DNA of 64,000 nucleotides, from the NCBI GenBank assembly GCA_000727475.1, contig KL647302.1:2524345-2588344 (forward strand), in the 5' to 3' direction. This DNA comes from Sarcocystis neurona. Its lineage: Eukaryota; Apicomplexa; Conoidasida; Eucoccidiorida; Sarcocystidae. Below, in pieces: positions 47,680 to 59,261 of this stretch (positions within the stretch are counted from its first letter, which is position 1; each line of letters starts with the position of its first letter). A program made the position numbers and the translations under genes. A model generated the notes under the pieces. It made no database searches and had not been told where the DNA came from. It saw only the letters and a program-made list of their open reading frames with translations.

Positions 47680-48044
47680 GGTGTATATACACTACACATG
47701 TTACGTGTGCCTGGGTGGCCGACTTCTACTGTACATGTTAACACACATATGTACGCACACGTGTGAATCTCTGTGTCCCTCCACTACACTCGTATTATTT
47801 AAGGTGTACATACACTGCAAATGTTACGTGTGTGTACGCGCCCTCCTTGTACACGCGTGTATGTGCAGCCCTGAAAACCTGCAAGTCGCTCTACGTATAT
47901 CCGTCTCATCTAGGGTGTACATACACTGCACATGTTGTAAGTGCCTGCATACAGCCTACTCACACTAATAAACGAATGTACCTTCACATATCAGTCTACC
48001 TGTCTTTCTCCGCACAGCCGTACTACTTGAGGTGTACGTACACT
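47680..48044. repeat. Tandem array of four palindrome units, period 111-123 bp
   Basis: GGTGTATATACACT at 47680-47693, GGTGTACATACACT at 47803-47816 and 47914-47927, and GGTGTACGTACACT at 48031-48044. In the units the palindrome is preceded by TATTATTT-like or CTACTTGA-like sequence and in three cases followed by a CACATGTT/AAATGTT word. The regular spacing shows a duplicated unit that contains the palindrome. Confidence 0.8.
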
Positions 48045-48899
48045 CCAACATCAATATCCGTCTGTGCACCACGTCCTCCAGCTCACTCGTGTCTCACCGC
48101 CAAGACACATCTAGCGAAGACACAACGGCGTACGGAGACAGACAGAGCAAGAGAAGAGACGAAGAGAAAATCACGCAAACATGTCGAAATATATATACAT
48201 TGATTGCCAGGGAATATGTACTACACACACGCGTGCTTATATATATATATATATATGTCCACGTACACACATATGCCTGTACAGAGGCTCTGGTACACAG
48301 CAACTAGGACTCTATTTGCTTCTTCGTGAGCTTACGTACTCAATATGTGTACACATAGAGAGACGGAGGGAGGGGCAGTGGCGCATATGTTTGCAGGCGT
48401 ACGTGTACCTACATACACGTATTATATTTGTAGTACCGAAAAATTAAAATATGGATCACAAAAGTATACAGTGGAGATCCTTCCTGGCGTAACAGCACAC
48501 ACGCGTGACTATATACACACGCATTTATATATCTATACATATATACACGTAGAGCAATACCTTTGGTTGTACGCCTACGTGCAGACACACATATGCATAC
48601 ATATGTATATATGAGGAGCAATACATGCATGCAGACGTGGACGCACAGATGGAATTGACAGAGTTTCCTTGGTGCTCAAGTCGTCTTTTTCATTTTCTTG
48701 TGTAACTCCCTGTCTGTGTGAAGGTCAGATGGAACTGCAGTCATCTGCATATACACGTAGAAAAGTGAACTCACCAGACAAAGAAGCGGAAAAGGGAAAT
48801 CCGAAAAAACAAACGGGGAAAGAGACGGAGAGGAGGAGACGAGAACAGACGACAAAATCACTTCTGCTGTTCATGCGTAAGTGGTGAGCAGAAAAAAAC

Positions 48900-51010
48900 G
48901 CATGCAAAGAAAAGGCTCTATTTGTAGAGTGGCCGTGATGTATACGTATATAGACACAGGTGCAGCTATATACAGAGAAGATAGATCCAGAGGGAGACAC
49001 AAAGAGATACACAGACGTAGTACACATACCCACCAATGCATGCATATGCGCTTATGCTTATATATACGTGTATACTTGTACATATTCATATATCCAAGTA
49101 TTCATATATATACTTGAATATACATATATATATCTATACATATATATATATATGTACACAACTGTTGCTACTGGCGCACTTGTAATGTGCATGCGTACTT
49201 GTATACACATACATACTTGTACACACACATATGTACACATATCTAGATGTAGAGGTATATAGAGATGTATACTTATGTATACATACATACTAATGTAATC
49301 ATACATACCTATATGTACATATACACTTACATATACATGTATACTTATATAGCCATATATACTTACATACACATATATACTTGCATACACATACATAGTT
49401 ATATAAGCGTATATAGACACAAACACTTATGCATGTATACTTGTTTACATTTTTATACATGTATACGCATAGCCGGATAATGGTATACACATAGACAGAA
49501 AATTACATATATATATATGTACAAATATATCCACGCATAAGAAGTATGACTAGAGGTGGGCGTGAGGAAGGGCAGAGAGGACGGAGACCGGAAGACACGT
49601 ACGTACTTGCTGCAGTTTTTTTGTTGAATGCTTTTGGGTCGTTATTTATATATACAGGCGCGCGCATACATAGCAAGAAAGAAATTTCTTTCTACATATA
49701 TACGCACGTGGGATTTTCTATATATTTACAGAGATGCTCCTACGTGTGTGTAGGAGCGTTCATAGTGCTTTACAGTTTACTTATATATCTCTATACACAG
49801 AAACACGCGCACCTACATCCGTACACACACGAAGACGTATACACATATATATATATATATATACGTACGTAGACACATATATATATGTACACAGATACAT
49901 ATACCAAGATATATTTACATATCCATACACATACACTCTTACATATATACATACATCCACACATATATACATATATGTATACATACATACGTAGACAGAC
50001 ACATACATATATACACATATATATATGTACATACATACATACACCAAGATATATGTATACATCCGTACACAGATACTTTTACATATATATATACATACAT
50101 ACACACATACGTAGACAGACACATACATCTATATATATATATGTACATACATACATATGTCGAGCTACATATACATATCCATACACATACACTCTTACAT
50201 ACACGCATACATACATACGCACATGTACACATATGTACATACACATATACATACACATACACATACGCATATACGTATCCATACACTCATACGTGTATAC
50301 GTATATATCTATACATACGTTTACATACATACACATACTTAGATATGTATACGCATACGTTATACATATATATATATAAAGGTAGCACATACACATACAT
50401 GTACACACATATATATACACATCCATACGTACATCGGAATACACATACATGTATATGTATACATACGCTTATACATGCTTGCGTAGACATCCGTACACAC
50501 ATATGAATATACATACATATATTTATATATATATGTACTTACATGCATAGGCACGCAGCGACGCACGTAGATAGACGTGTGTGTGTGCGTGGCTTGTTCG
50601 ACTTTTTTCCGCGATTATGTGGAGGAGCAGCAATTCGTGCAGGCAGCGATACTTTCACTCATTGATAGGTCCGCTCTCACTCGTTTCTGTGTTGCTCCTC
50701 GCGTATTTATTCGTACGTGTTTGTACACAGAGGAACGCAGATACACTTGTTCTCGTTGAAATGCAATATATACACATTCCACGCACACAAAGGAGCACAT
50801 ATATATATATATATTTACGCGCACATATATGCGTATACATTTACAAGTATTAACGTAGATATATACACATCTGTATGTGCGTGGAAATAGATATATATAC
50901 AAGAAACAAACACTCCTTTACCTTTTTTTCTCACAGTCGAGTCGTTGACCACTTACGCATACACACACACACACACGACAACACCGCTGAGTATGCATAT
51001 ACACACGTAC

Positions 51011-51041
<31 letters not shown>

Positions 51042-52030
51042 TATATATACTTCCACGCAGGTATTACATACTTGCAGAGCGGGACAAAGATACATACATA
51101 TAGAGAGAGAGATAGGGAGACGTATAGACACATATATATATATATATATATAGATAGATAGATAGATATATAGATATGGATATATGGACATACACACATA
51201 GATATGGACATATAATTATAGACATACATATATGGACATATAGATATGGACATATAGGTATAGAGATACAGACGCAGATATATAGAGAGATAGATGCGTG
51301 CATATATACATAGATAGGTAGACATACAGATATAACAAGTATACTTGTACATCAATCTATCTATATATATATATACACATGTATGCCTCTCTGTCTAGAT
51401 ATATATATATATTCTTTCTAAGTGCACGTGGTTATATGTGTGTGGAGAAATTTCTGCTGACGTGCGTATAAAAATTTGTGCAGCAGGTTGGTGCTGCTGT
51501 GAAGGAGAAATTAATTTCTCATCGGCCTCTTCATTTCGCCGTGTGTTTTCATCTCCTTCCTCCCTCTCTTCTTTTCTTTTCTTCTTGAACGACTCCTCTC
51601 CGTCCCTTCTATAATCGACGGACAATACCGATATATATATACACACACACCCCTACACATATATATATATATATATATATATGTACAACACCGATATACA
51701 CATATACCTTTACTTGTATAGATATATACATACAAATGTGTACAATACCAATATATACAGACACATCACTACATATATATATATGTGTCCAATACCGATA
51801 TATACACATACACAGCTATACATATATATGTATATATGTATGTACAACACCTATACACACATCTATACACATACATATATATGTGCAACATCAATATACA
51901 CACACACCAATACATATATATGTATACATGTGCAACATCAATATACATACACATCGATACGTTTATATATATATGTATGTCCAACAGCGATATATACACA
52001 CATGTGTATATATACATATATATGTGGAAG
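48900..52030. repeat. About 3 kb of TA/TACA/CATA microsatellite
   Basis: Almost continuous TATACATACATA, CACATATA and GATAGATA repeats. Small non-repetitive islands at 50590-50765 and 51470-51620 have open frames on both strands but no recognisable product. The region lies just downstream of the ClpS stop codon. Confidence 0.85.
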
Positions 52031-52062
52031 TAAGTATATTTCTAAGTGTGTGTACCTGTTGT

Positions 52063-55000
52063 TCAAGAAGTTGCTGCTGCTGCAGAGTCAGCTGCTTCGT
52101 CCTCATACGAGTCATCGCTTCCGTCTTCTCCAGGTGTCTCATCTCCTTCTGCTTCTTCTTTATCTTTTTTGTCTTTGTTGCTGGCGACCAGGGAGATGGT
52201 GAGACCGGCCTCAGTGAGTCCTGCAGTTTCGGCAAAAAGAAGAGGAACCCCCCACGCACAAAATTCTCCTCGCGCTGCAGCTCGTCAGTGTGTCTTCGCG
52301 TGGGCAGATTTGACGAACCGAAGCTCTCCACGTGGCAGAAGTCGAGACCCACTTAAAACACTGCACGTTCGAAGAAACGTGTCTAACATGCATGCACGGA
52401 GAATTCGAGCAAAACGACGCAACACGCGAAAATGTCAGAAAAGGGCGACAAAAAGAAATACAGAAAAAGAGAGGGGGACGCACGTGCACGCAAATATTCT
52501 CGGCAGCACACACTGCAGCCCCACAAACGAAAGCGACACCTCCCGAACGAGGGAACTCTGCAGATGAAGGCAGCGCTACGGCTAAAATCAGACAAAAACA
52601 CAGAGAGAAGAAAGGAAGGAAAAGAGAAACCGCCGTATGTTGCCCGAGAAAAAGTAGGTAGAGACGAACGTGTAGACCAGCCGGAATGAAAAGCGTATGT
52701 GCATCGCGGCGCACACGCACAGACACGCAACGCAACATAGAGAAGGGGATAAAATACAGGAAGACGGTCTATATATGTATAGGAAGATGTAAATATATAG
52801 AGAAGCGAGGTGGGTGTAGAGTATATATACTGACAATAGACGCATATACATATAGTATGTATGTGTAGGTGAACTGCACAGAAAACCCCCTACACATCCG
52901 TAAATATATGAATATGTAGTACTTGCACTGACAATACACGCAAATATATACACGTATAACACATACACATATGTGTTACATGTATATATGGACGTTTAAA
53001 TACACATATATGCATAGGTGAACTGCGAAGAAAAATTCCCAAAGGTCCGTCAATATATGAGTGTATAGCACACATACTGACAATACACGCACATATATAT
53101 ATAGTACGTATATACGTGTATTTAGGGTGAATATACAAGTGACAAAGATAGAGAGGTAACTCTGACATATGCAAATATATGTGTAGGTGCGCTGCAGAGA
53201 AAAACGCGTATACGTTTGTAGATGTATGGGCGTTGATGTGGAAGTACGGGAGTATCTGGGGAGCAGCATGTCCGCAGATCGAGAACAGCAGAAAGAGAAG
53301 GCGACTGCAGTTTCGCTGTCTTCTTTAGAAGTTGCTTCGGTGACCGACTCTGGGAAATCTGCAGCGCCTTTTCTCTCCACGTTTTCTGCACGACAGCCAT
53401 GCCCGTCTTGTGGGCGTGGACGGTGATCGTGTGTGCCTTCGCTTTTGTGAGGGAGGGCACTGCTGCGACCAGCAGCTCCGTCACGTGGGGGATCCTACGA
53501 AGCGAAAACCCGAAGGAGAGAGCGAGGGGAAAACCGTGGCAACTCGAGAACGGAAGAGAACGCAGGAAAAGAGAAGGGAAGGCAGAAACTGCAGCAGACA
53601 AAAAACGCGAGACAGAGAGAAACGACGTCCTCTGACACGCCTGAAACCGCCGAAAAAGAAACACCCCATCCACACGAAGATGAAGAAGCAGCTGCTGCCG
53701 CTGCACAGCTGCTGCGCTGCTGCTGCTGTTGCTGCAAAGCTGCTGCCGCAGAAGTAGCAGCAGCAATAATAATTGCAGGAGCGGCGGGTATAAAGGTAGG
53801 ACCAGCAGCCACTGGGATAGCAGCAGGGGCAGCAATGCCCCCAGCAACAGCAGCAGGAAGTGTGTGAAGGCAGCGCCCGTCAACACCAGCAGCAGCAAGG
53901 GCGTCAGCAGTCGCAGCAGGCGCGGCAACAGGGACCGCAGACGCCGCCGCAGCAGCAGGAGCGGCAGCAACAGCAGGAAGCAGCAAAAAAGGGACAGCAC
54001 CAACGGCAACGCTGACTGCAGCAGTAGAGGAGAAGAGCAGCAGCAAGAGGAGCAGCAAGAACACAGGTTGAAGCAGCAGACGAGGACGGGCGTCCGCACA
54101 CGCGGCCGGCAGCAGGGAGGATTTCCGAGTGTCCGTACACACCGACGACTGTCGTGACGTGCGAGCAGCATTCACCTGCTCTTCTGCTTAATCGTTCTTC
54201 TCTGCGCGAGTCTCTCTTTGTTTGCTTAAAATGCAGATCCACCAGAACAGCGAAGTATATATACACATATACCCTCACAGAAGAGAATAAAGTCATCCAG
54301 GCGCCGTCAGTCCTCTGCATGTGTGCCGCCACAGACATACAGCAATCCTGCCTGCACTTGTATATTGAGCGCATGCATCTTCTAGCTGCTGCTGCTGCTT
54401 TCTTCGTCTCAAGCCGCGGCCGACTGCGTGGACTTTTGGCCGCCGCTTCTGCGGGACATTTCCCGCGGCGCCCAGGCACTTCCTATCTGCGAAGGTGGCC
54501 GTCGTGTATCTGCTGCCGCCGTCGCTTCTGCTGCCGATTCTGCGCACGAGCACACAACACATACGCAGATGCTACAGGCGGACGGCTTCTGCCGCCGCTG
54601 CTGCCTGACATCACTGCTGGCTACACTTGGCAGTCACGACCTGCTGCTCCACGCATTCTTCCCTGCGGCGTACCGCTGCTGCAGCAGGCGTGTGTACTAT
54701 CCCCTGCTGCTCCCGCGTAAGACGCAGACGACCCCTTGCTGCAGCAACTTAGTGTGTGCGTCTCACCTGCAGTTGCTCCTACACGCATACTAATACGACA
54801 ATAAATGATTATCTCTTGTTGTTGCTACTGCTGCAGGAGAAAACGATCTCCTGCTGCTATTTTCTCACTGACGCCGTGCTGGTGACAACTGCTGCCGAGA
54901 CTCTCGCCTCTGCGCTACTGCGACTACACCTGTTGCTACTGCTGCGTCGTCTACGTCGTCTTCCTGAATGCACGCAGCTGCGGCTGGCGTTCCTTCGCAT

Positions 55001-58000
55001 CTGCGTCTGCACCTGGTGGTGCCGCGGCTCCATCCTTCTGCTATCCCAGTCGTACGGCACCGTCGAAGCGGCTCTCGTACTCTTCTGCCGAGTAAGTGAG
55101 AGGCGCCGCGTCAGCCGAACAGCTGGCCTGCTGAAACTGCACGTAATAGTAGTAGTAGTAGTAATAGTTATAGTAGTAGGAGTAGTACTAGGAGCAGTAA
55201 GAGGAGTGTTAGTATTAGTAGTCGTAGCATAGAAGTCGTAGTGGTAGTAGCAACTGTACTACTAGTAGTAGTGCTACTACTACTACAACTACTAGTAGTG
55301 CTACTACCACCAGTACTATTACTACAACTACTACTGCTGCTACTAGCTCTACTGCTCCTATTGCCCGTAGCAGTAGTACTAGTAGCACTACTACTATTAT
55401 GACTTGTACTCGTAGCACTACTACTATTATGACTTGTACTCGTGCCCTTAGAACTACTACTAGTCATGCAATTACTACTATCACTACGACTCCAATACTA
55501 CTACGACGACGACGACTACTCTTAATACTACTACTACTACTAGTACGACTATTACTACTACTACTACTCTTACTGCTTGTAGTACTACTCCAAGTCATAC
55601 TAGTGGAAGCAGTAGTAGTACGAGTACTAGTACTAGGAGCAGTAGAGCTACTGGCAGCAGAACTGGCAGTTGTTGTAACAGTACTGGTAGTATCACCACT
55701 ACAAGTAGTTCCAGTAGTAGTAGTAGTAGCAGTAGGAGCACTACTCTACTGTTAGTGGTAATATTATTAATGCTAATAGTAGTAGTACGAGTAGTAATAG
55801 TAAGAGGAGGAGGAAGAGGAGTACCTGCGTAGACTCACACGCATAGGAGTGACGATCTGTCTCACTTCGTTCATTTGTTCGTTTATATAATTCACTACTA
55901 TGGAGGATATGCATTCCGAGCCAATGAAGATAGACGCGCAACGAAACGGAAAGGAACAGAAACAAGATGATGAAGAGGTGAAGACGACCTGCATCAGGTC
56001 GATCTGCTGCATGTATGTGGTGGGGGACGTACGCGTGGATATCGTCGTTGTGAAGCACCACCTGCCACGCCCTTAACCTTTTCCGCCGTGCGGCTTGCTG
56101 CTCGTCTTCTTCTTCTGCTACTTCTTCTTCTTTTTCTTCTCTTTTCTTCTTCTTTCTTTCCTCGTCCTTCACTTCCTCCTCTCTGCGCCGCCACCACACC
56201 AGCAGCGCAGCAACGGCGAAAGACGCAGTGCGCCAGCAGCGATAAAACAGCGCAGCAGCAGCAGCAGCAGCCTCAGCAGCGGGCTCCGCAGCAGCAGCAA
56301 CGCCAGAGAAAGGGTCGCAGTTGTAGGAGGCACAGGAGCGCCAGCACCAACACAGGAGCACCCGCAGCAGCAACACTCCGAGCAGCGACAGCTACGCGGA
56401 AGGAGGGGGGGTGACGCGACAGCATTTCTTGTAGCAGCGGGGAGCACGGCAGCAGCAACACGAACAGCAGCAGCTATGCCAGCTACGGCAGCCACCCCCG
56501 TAGGAGCAACGGGAGAAACATCAGCAGCAGCAGCAAAGCCAGAAGCAGCAAAGCCACAGGCAGCAAAGCCAGAGGCAGCAAAAAGCAGTCACCTCAACAG
56601 CAGCTGCAATACATCAGGAGCAGGAGTACAGCCGCACATCACTAGGAGAAGAGCAGTACGAATAGCAGCCCGGAGATCTCCCCAGCAGCAACAACAGGAG
56701 CAGCAGAAACCAAAGCACCAGCACTATCAATACCGCAATCTCAGCAGCAGGACCCTGAGCAGCAGCAGTATCAACAGCGGCACCAGCAGCAATTCTGTGT
56801 GCACAACAATACCAGGGAGTATCGCAGGACTACAGAATCCTGGCCAATCGCACACCTGTTTGCAGTAATAGAACTCTACCAGCCGCAGCCGGAGCAGCAC
56901 ACATCTGCTCGCAGGGAGCAGCGCGCTGCTGCTACAGAGAACCTCTCGTGCTCGTGGCTGCGCTGCTGGAGCTCCTGTGTGACGTGCAGGTGCAGCGCCG
57001 GGTGTCTGCTGCGGGTTGTCCTCCTGCTGCCTTCTGCTTCTTTCTCCAACACCGCTGCCGTTTCTCTATCTGCTGCTGCTGCTCCTATGGATGCTGCTGG
57101 CACCGTCGCTGCTGCTGTAGGCAAGTGCTCCTGCATCAGTAGCTCCTGTTCCTGCTGCTGGTAATTTTGCTCCTGTTATCGCTGGTCCTGCGGCGCTGCG
57201 GTCTTTTGTTGGTTGCAAGTGCTGCCGCGGCTTCCGAGAGGTGGGGTCCTCACTACTGGTGTTGCTGCTCCTGCTGCAGCAGCTGCTGCGTCTGTTGCTG
57301 CCGCAAGTGGGTCACAGCTCCTTCTGCTCCACTGCTAGTGACGCTGCTGTGCTGCTCTTGGTACATTGCTGCTGCTGTCGAGCTGACTGCTCTGCTGTTT
57401 CTGGCTTTGCTGCTGGCCGTTCTGTACTACGGGCTGCTTCAGCTCTTCCTGCCGCTGCTGAGCCGCATGTGCTGCTACAGCTGCGACTCCTGCTCCTTTT
57501 TAGCAGAGCATTATTCACGTAAGCTTTTGCTGCTGCTTACTGTTTCTCGATGAGCCGTTGCATAGCACTGCCGTCATCCCCAGCAACAGCAACATTCCTT
57601 CCTGTTGCTGCAAGCTGCGTACGGAACTTGGACGTTCTGGTTGCTGTGGCAGCTGTGGGTCCTGCTGCTCCTGGTGGCTGCAGCTGCAGCAGTCCTGCCC
57701 CTGCTTTTTCTGCTGCTGTTGCTCTTTCTGCCTGCGCAACCGCTGTCCGTCCTTCTCCTGTCTCTCTTCTTGCTTCTACTGCTGCGCTTGCCCATGCTGC
57801 TGCTGCTGTTGTCCGTCCTGCTGCTGCTGTGTGGTGGTGGTGCCGCTGCATGCGCATAGAAGTTTCGCTTTTCCTCGAAGGAGGGGGTGGTGCCGCTCTC
57901 GGCTGCACCTCAGCTGCTGGTGATACTTTCTGGGATCTTCCGCGGAGGAAAACAGGACAAGAAAAAGAACACGGGAGAGAATACGAAAAAGGAGAAGTAA

Positions 58001-59261
58001 GAGACGAAGACAGAGAAGGAGAAACGGCTAGAGACTGGGAAACGAGAAAGGAGTTCGGACAAACGGAGGAAGAAGAGACAGAGAAAAGGCCGGGAGAAAC
58101 GGGTGAAGAGGAAGATGAAGCATGCAGGGGGAAGGCCGAAGGCAGCGATGGAAAAAGGGAATGACCTCGAGAAGACGAAGAAAACAGAGAAGAAGAGGAC
58201 GGACACAGACGAGCGGAAGCAGACGTAGAAGAGAAAGAGAAAGATAAATTTTGTAGGAAAGCCTTGGGGCTGTGAGGAGAGATATTCTTGGTGTAAGAGC
58301 TATCAGCAGGGAGAATAAAATTCTCCTCAACTACAGCGTGAACAGATTTCCTGCGTACAGATTCACGCGGGAAATATCCTATTCTCAGCCCCGGGTGCAC
58401 CGCAGCGGAAGAAGAATTATCTCGACAGACGACGACACTACGGTCGGTAAACGCAGAAGAAACTCCCCTAGAACAGGAACGCTTGAAAGGAATGAAAAAA
58501 AAGTTGCCCCTGCGAAGGAAATTGATTCTACGGTACAGAACAAGGAGAGGCAGACAAGCAGCTGAAAAAACAGGGGGACGCCGCCGAGAAAATGGACTGC
58601 AGCCGATACTGTTGCTGCAGTTGAAGTGTGCGTTTCCTCGTGTTTCTGCTCCTGCTGCTGCTTTTGACGCTGCTGCGGGTGCTCCTGCTGGGGCTAGCTC
58701 TGCTGCCGCTGTTCCGCCTGCGGGTGCTGCTCGTGCTGCTTTTGCTTCACGGGTCTCTTCCTGTGTAATACGGGAGGGGGGCGGTTTAGCATAAGCATAA
58801 GAAGCCAAACGAGGAGACGATGAGGAGGAGGCAAAGACAGAAAAAGGAGGTGACGCAGACGGTGAAGACGGCGAGAGAGGAGAACAAGGTACGATAGAAA
58901 AAGAGAAAAAGTAAAGAGAAGGATAAAAAGACCAGCAATTGAGTGAGGGAATCGTCGCTACTAGTGGCGCAGTTGCTGCTGAAGTCAGGGAAAGTGCAGA
59001 TACCGGCCCTTTGAACTCGCTTCGTGAAGAAAGTTTATAATGTACACTGGAAGGAGGACAGAAAATCGGCGCAGCAGGAGGAGAAAGAGAGAAGGACGAC
59101 GAGGAGGAAAGCGCCGACACAGGAGTTAACAAGAAAACTGGAAAAAAGGAAACACGCGCGCCTCTACCAGCACTAGTTGTCAGCAGGAACGCGGCAACGC
59201 AGAGGAGCGGGAAAACTTGTAAAATGGAACGATTAGGGGAAAGTCTTCTGGTTAGCTTCAT
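52063..59261 (-). CDS. clpS: ClpS N-recognin adaptor, probably apicoplast-targeted
   Basis: The core is carried by three minus-strand exons with matching phases: one ending at 56033 (upper border near 56190), 53494-53349 and 52220-52063. Together they read WQVVLHNDDIHA, then IPHVTELLVAAVPSLTKAKA, HAHKTGMAVVQKTWREKALQ, then LTEAGLTISLV and an acidic tail to the stop. This is the ClpS fold: the HNDD signature, the THR/H-type helix and the final strand. ClpS delivers N-degron substrates to the Clp chaperone-protease. In Plasmodium a ClpS works with the apicoplast Clp system. The start at 59261 opens a long exon with a signal peptide (IL..FPLLCVAAFLL) followed by a Ser-rich region, as in bipartite apicoplast leaders. 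The borders of this first exon and of any exons between about 56200 and 57540 are unresolved, and its link to the core is inferred from position. A charged Glu/Lys stretch precedes the core. The donor at 53349 (GTCGGT) is non-consensus. Confidence 0.8.
55140..55800. repeat. AGT/ACT triplet block with strand switches
   Basis: Plus strand reads AGT-type triplets at about 55140-55250, ACT-type at about 55250-55610 and AGT-type again to about 55800. The orientation therefore flips twice, giving long potential pairing between arms. It lies in the ClpS intron upstream of the exon at 53349-53494. Confidence 0.8.

Noticed and set aside
49058..51355. Many Tyr-Ile, Thr-His and Cys-Val open frames
   Set aside because: Translation of TATACA/CATATG microsatellites; no start context, no complexity.
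54293..54380. Minus-strand CMSVAAHMQRTDGAW segment considered as a ClpS helix
   Set aside because: The true helix with KTGMAVV is at 53349-53494 and joins the HNDD exon in phase; this segment lies in the intron.
55049..55105. Minus-strand short exon ending EYESRFDGAVRLG, first considered as the ClpS C-terminus
   Set aside because: Its phase does not fit the ClpS core exons, and the exon at 52063-52220 supplies a better final strand (LTEAGLTISLV) in phase.
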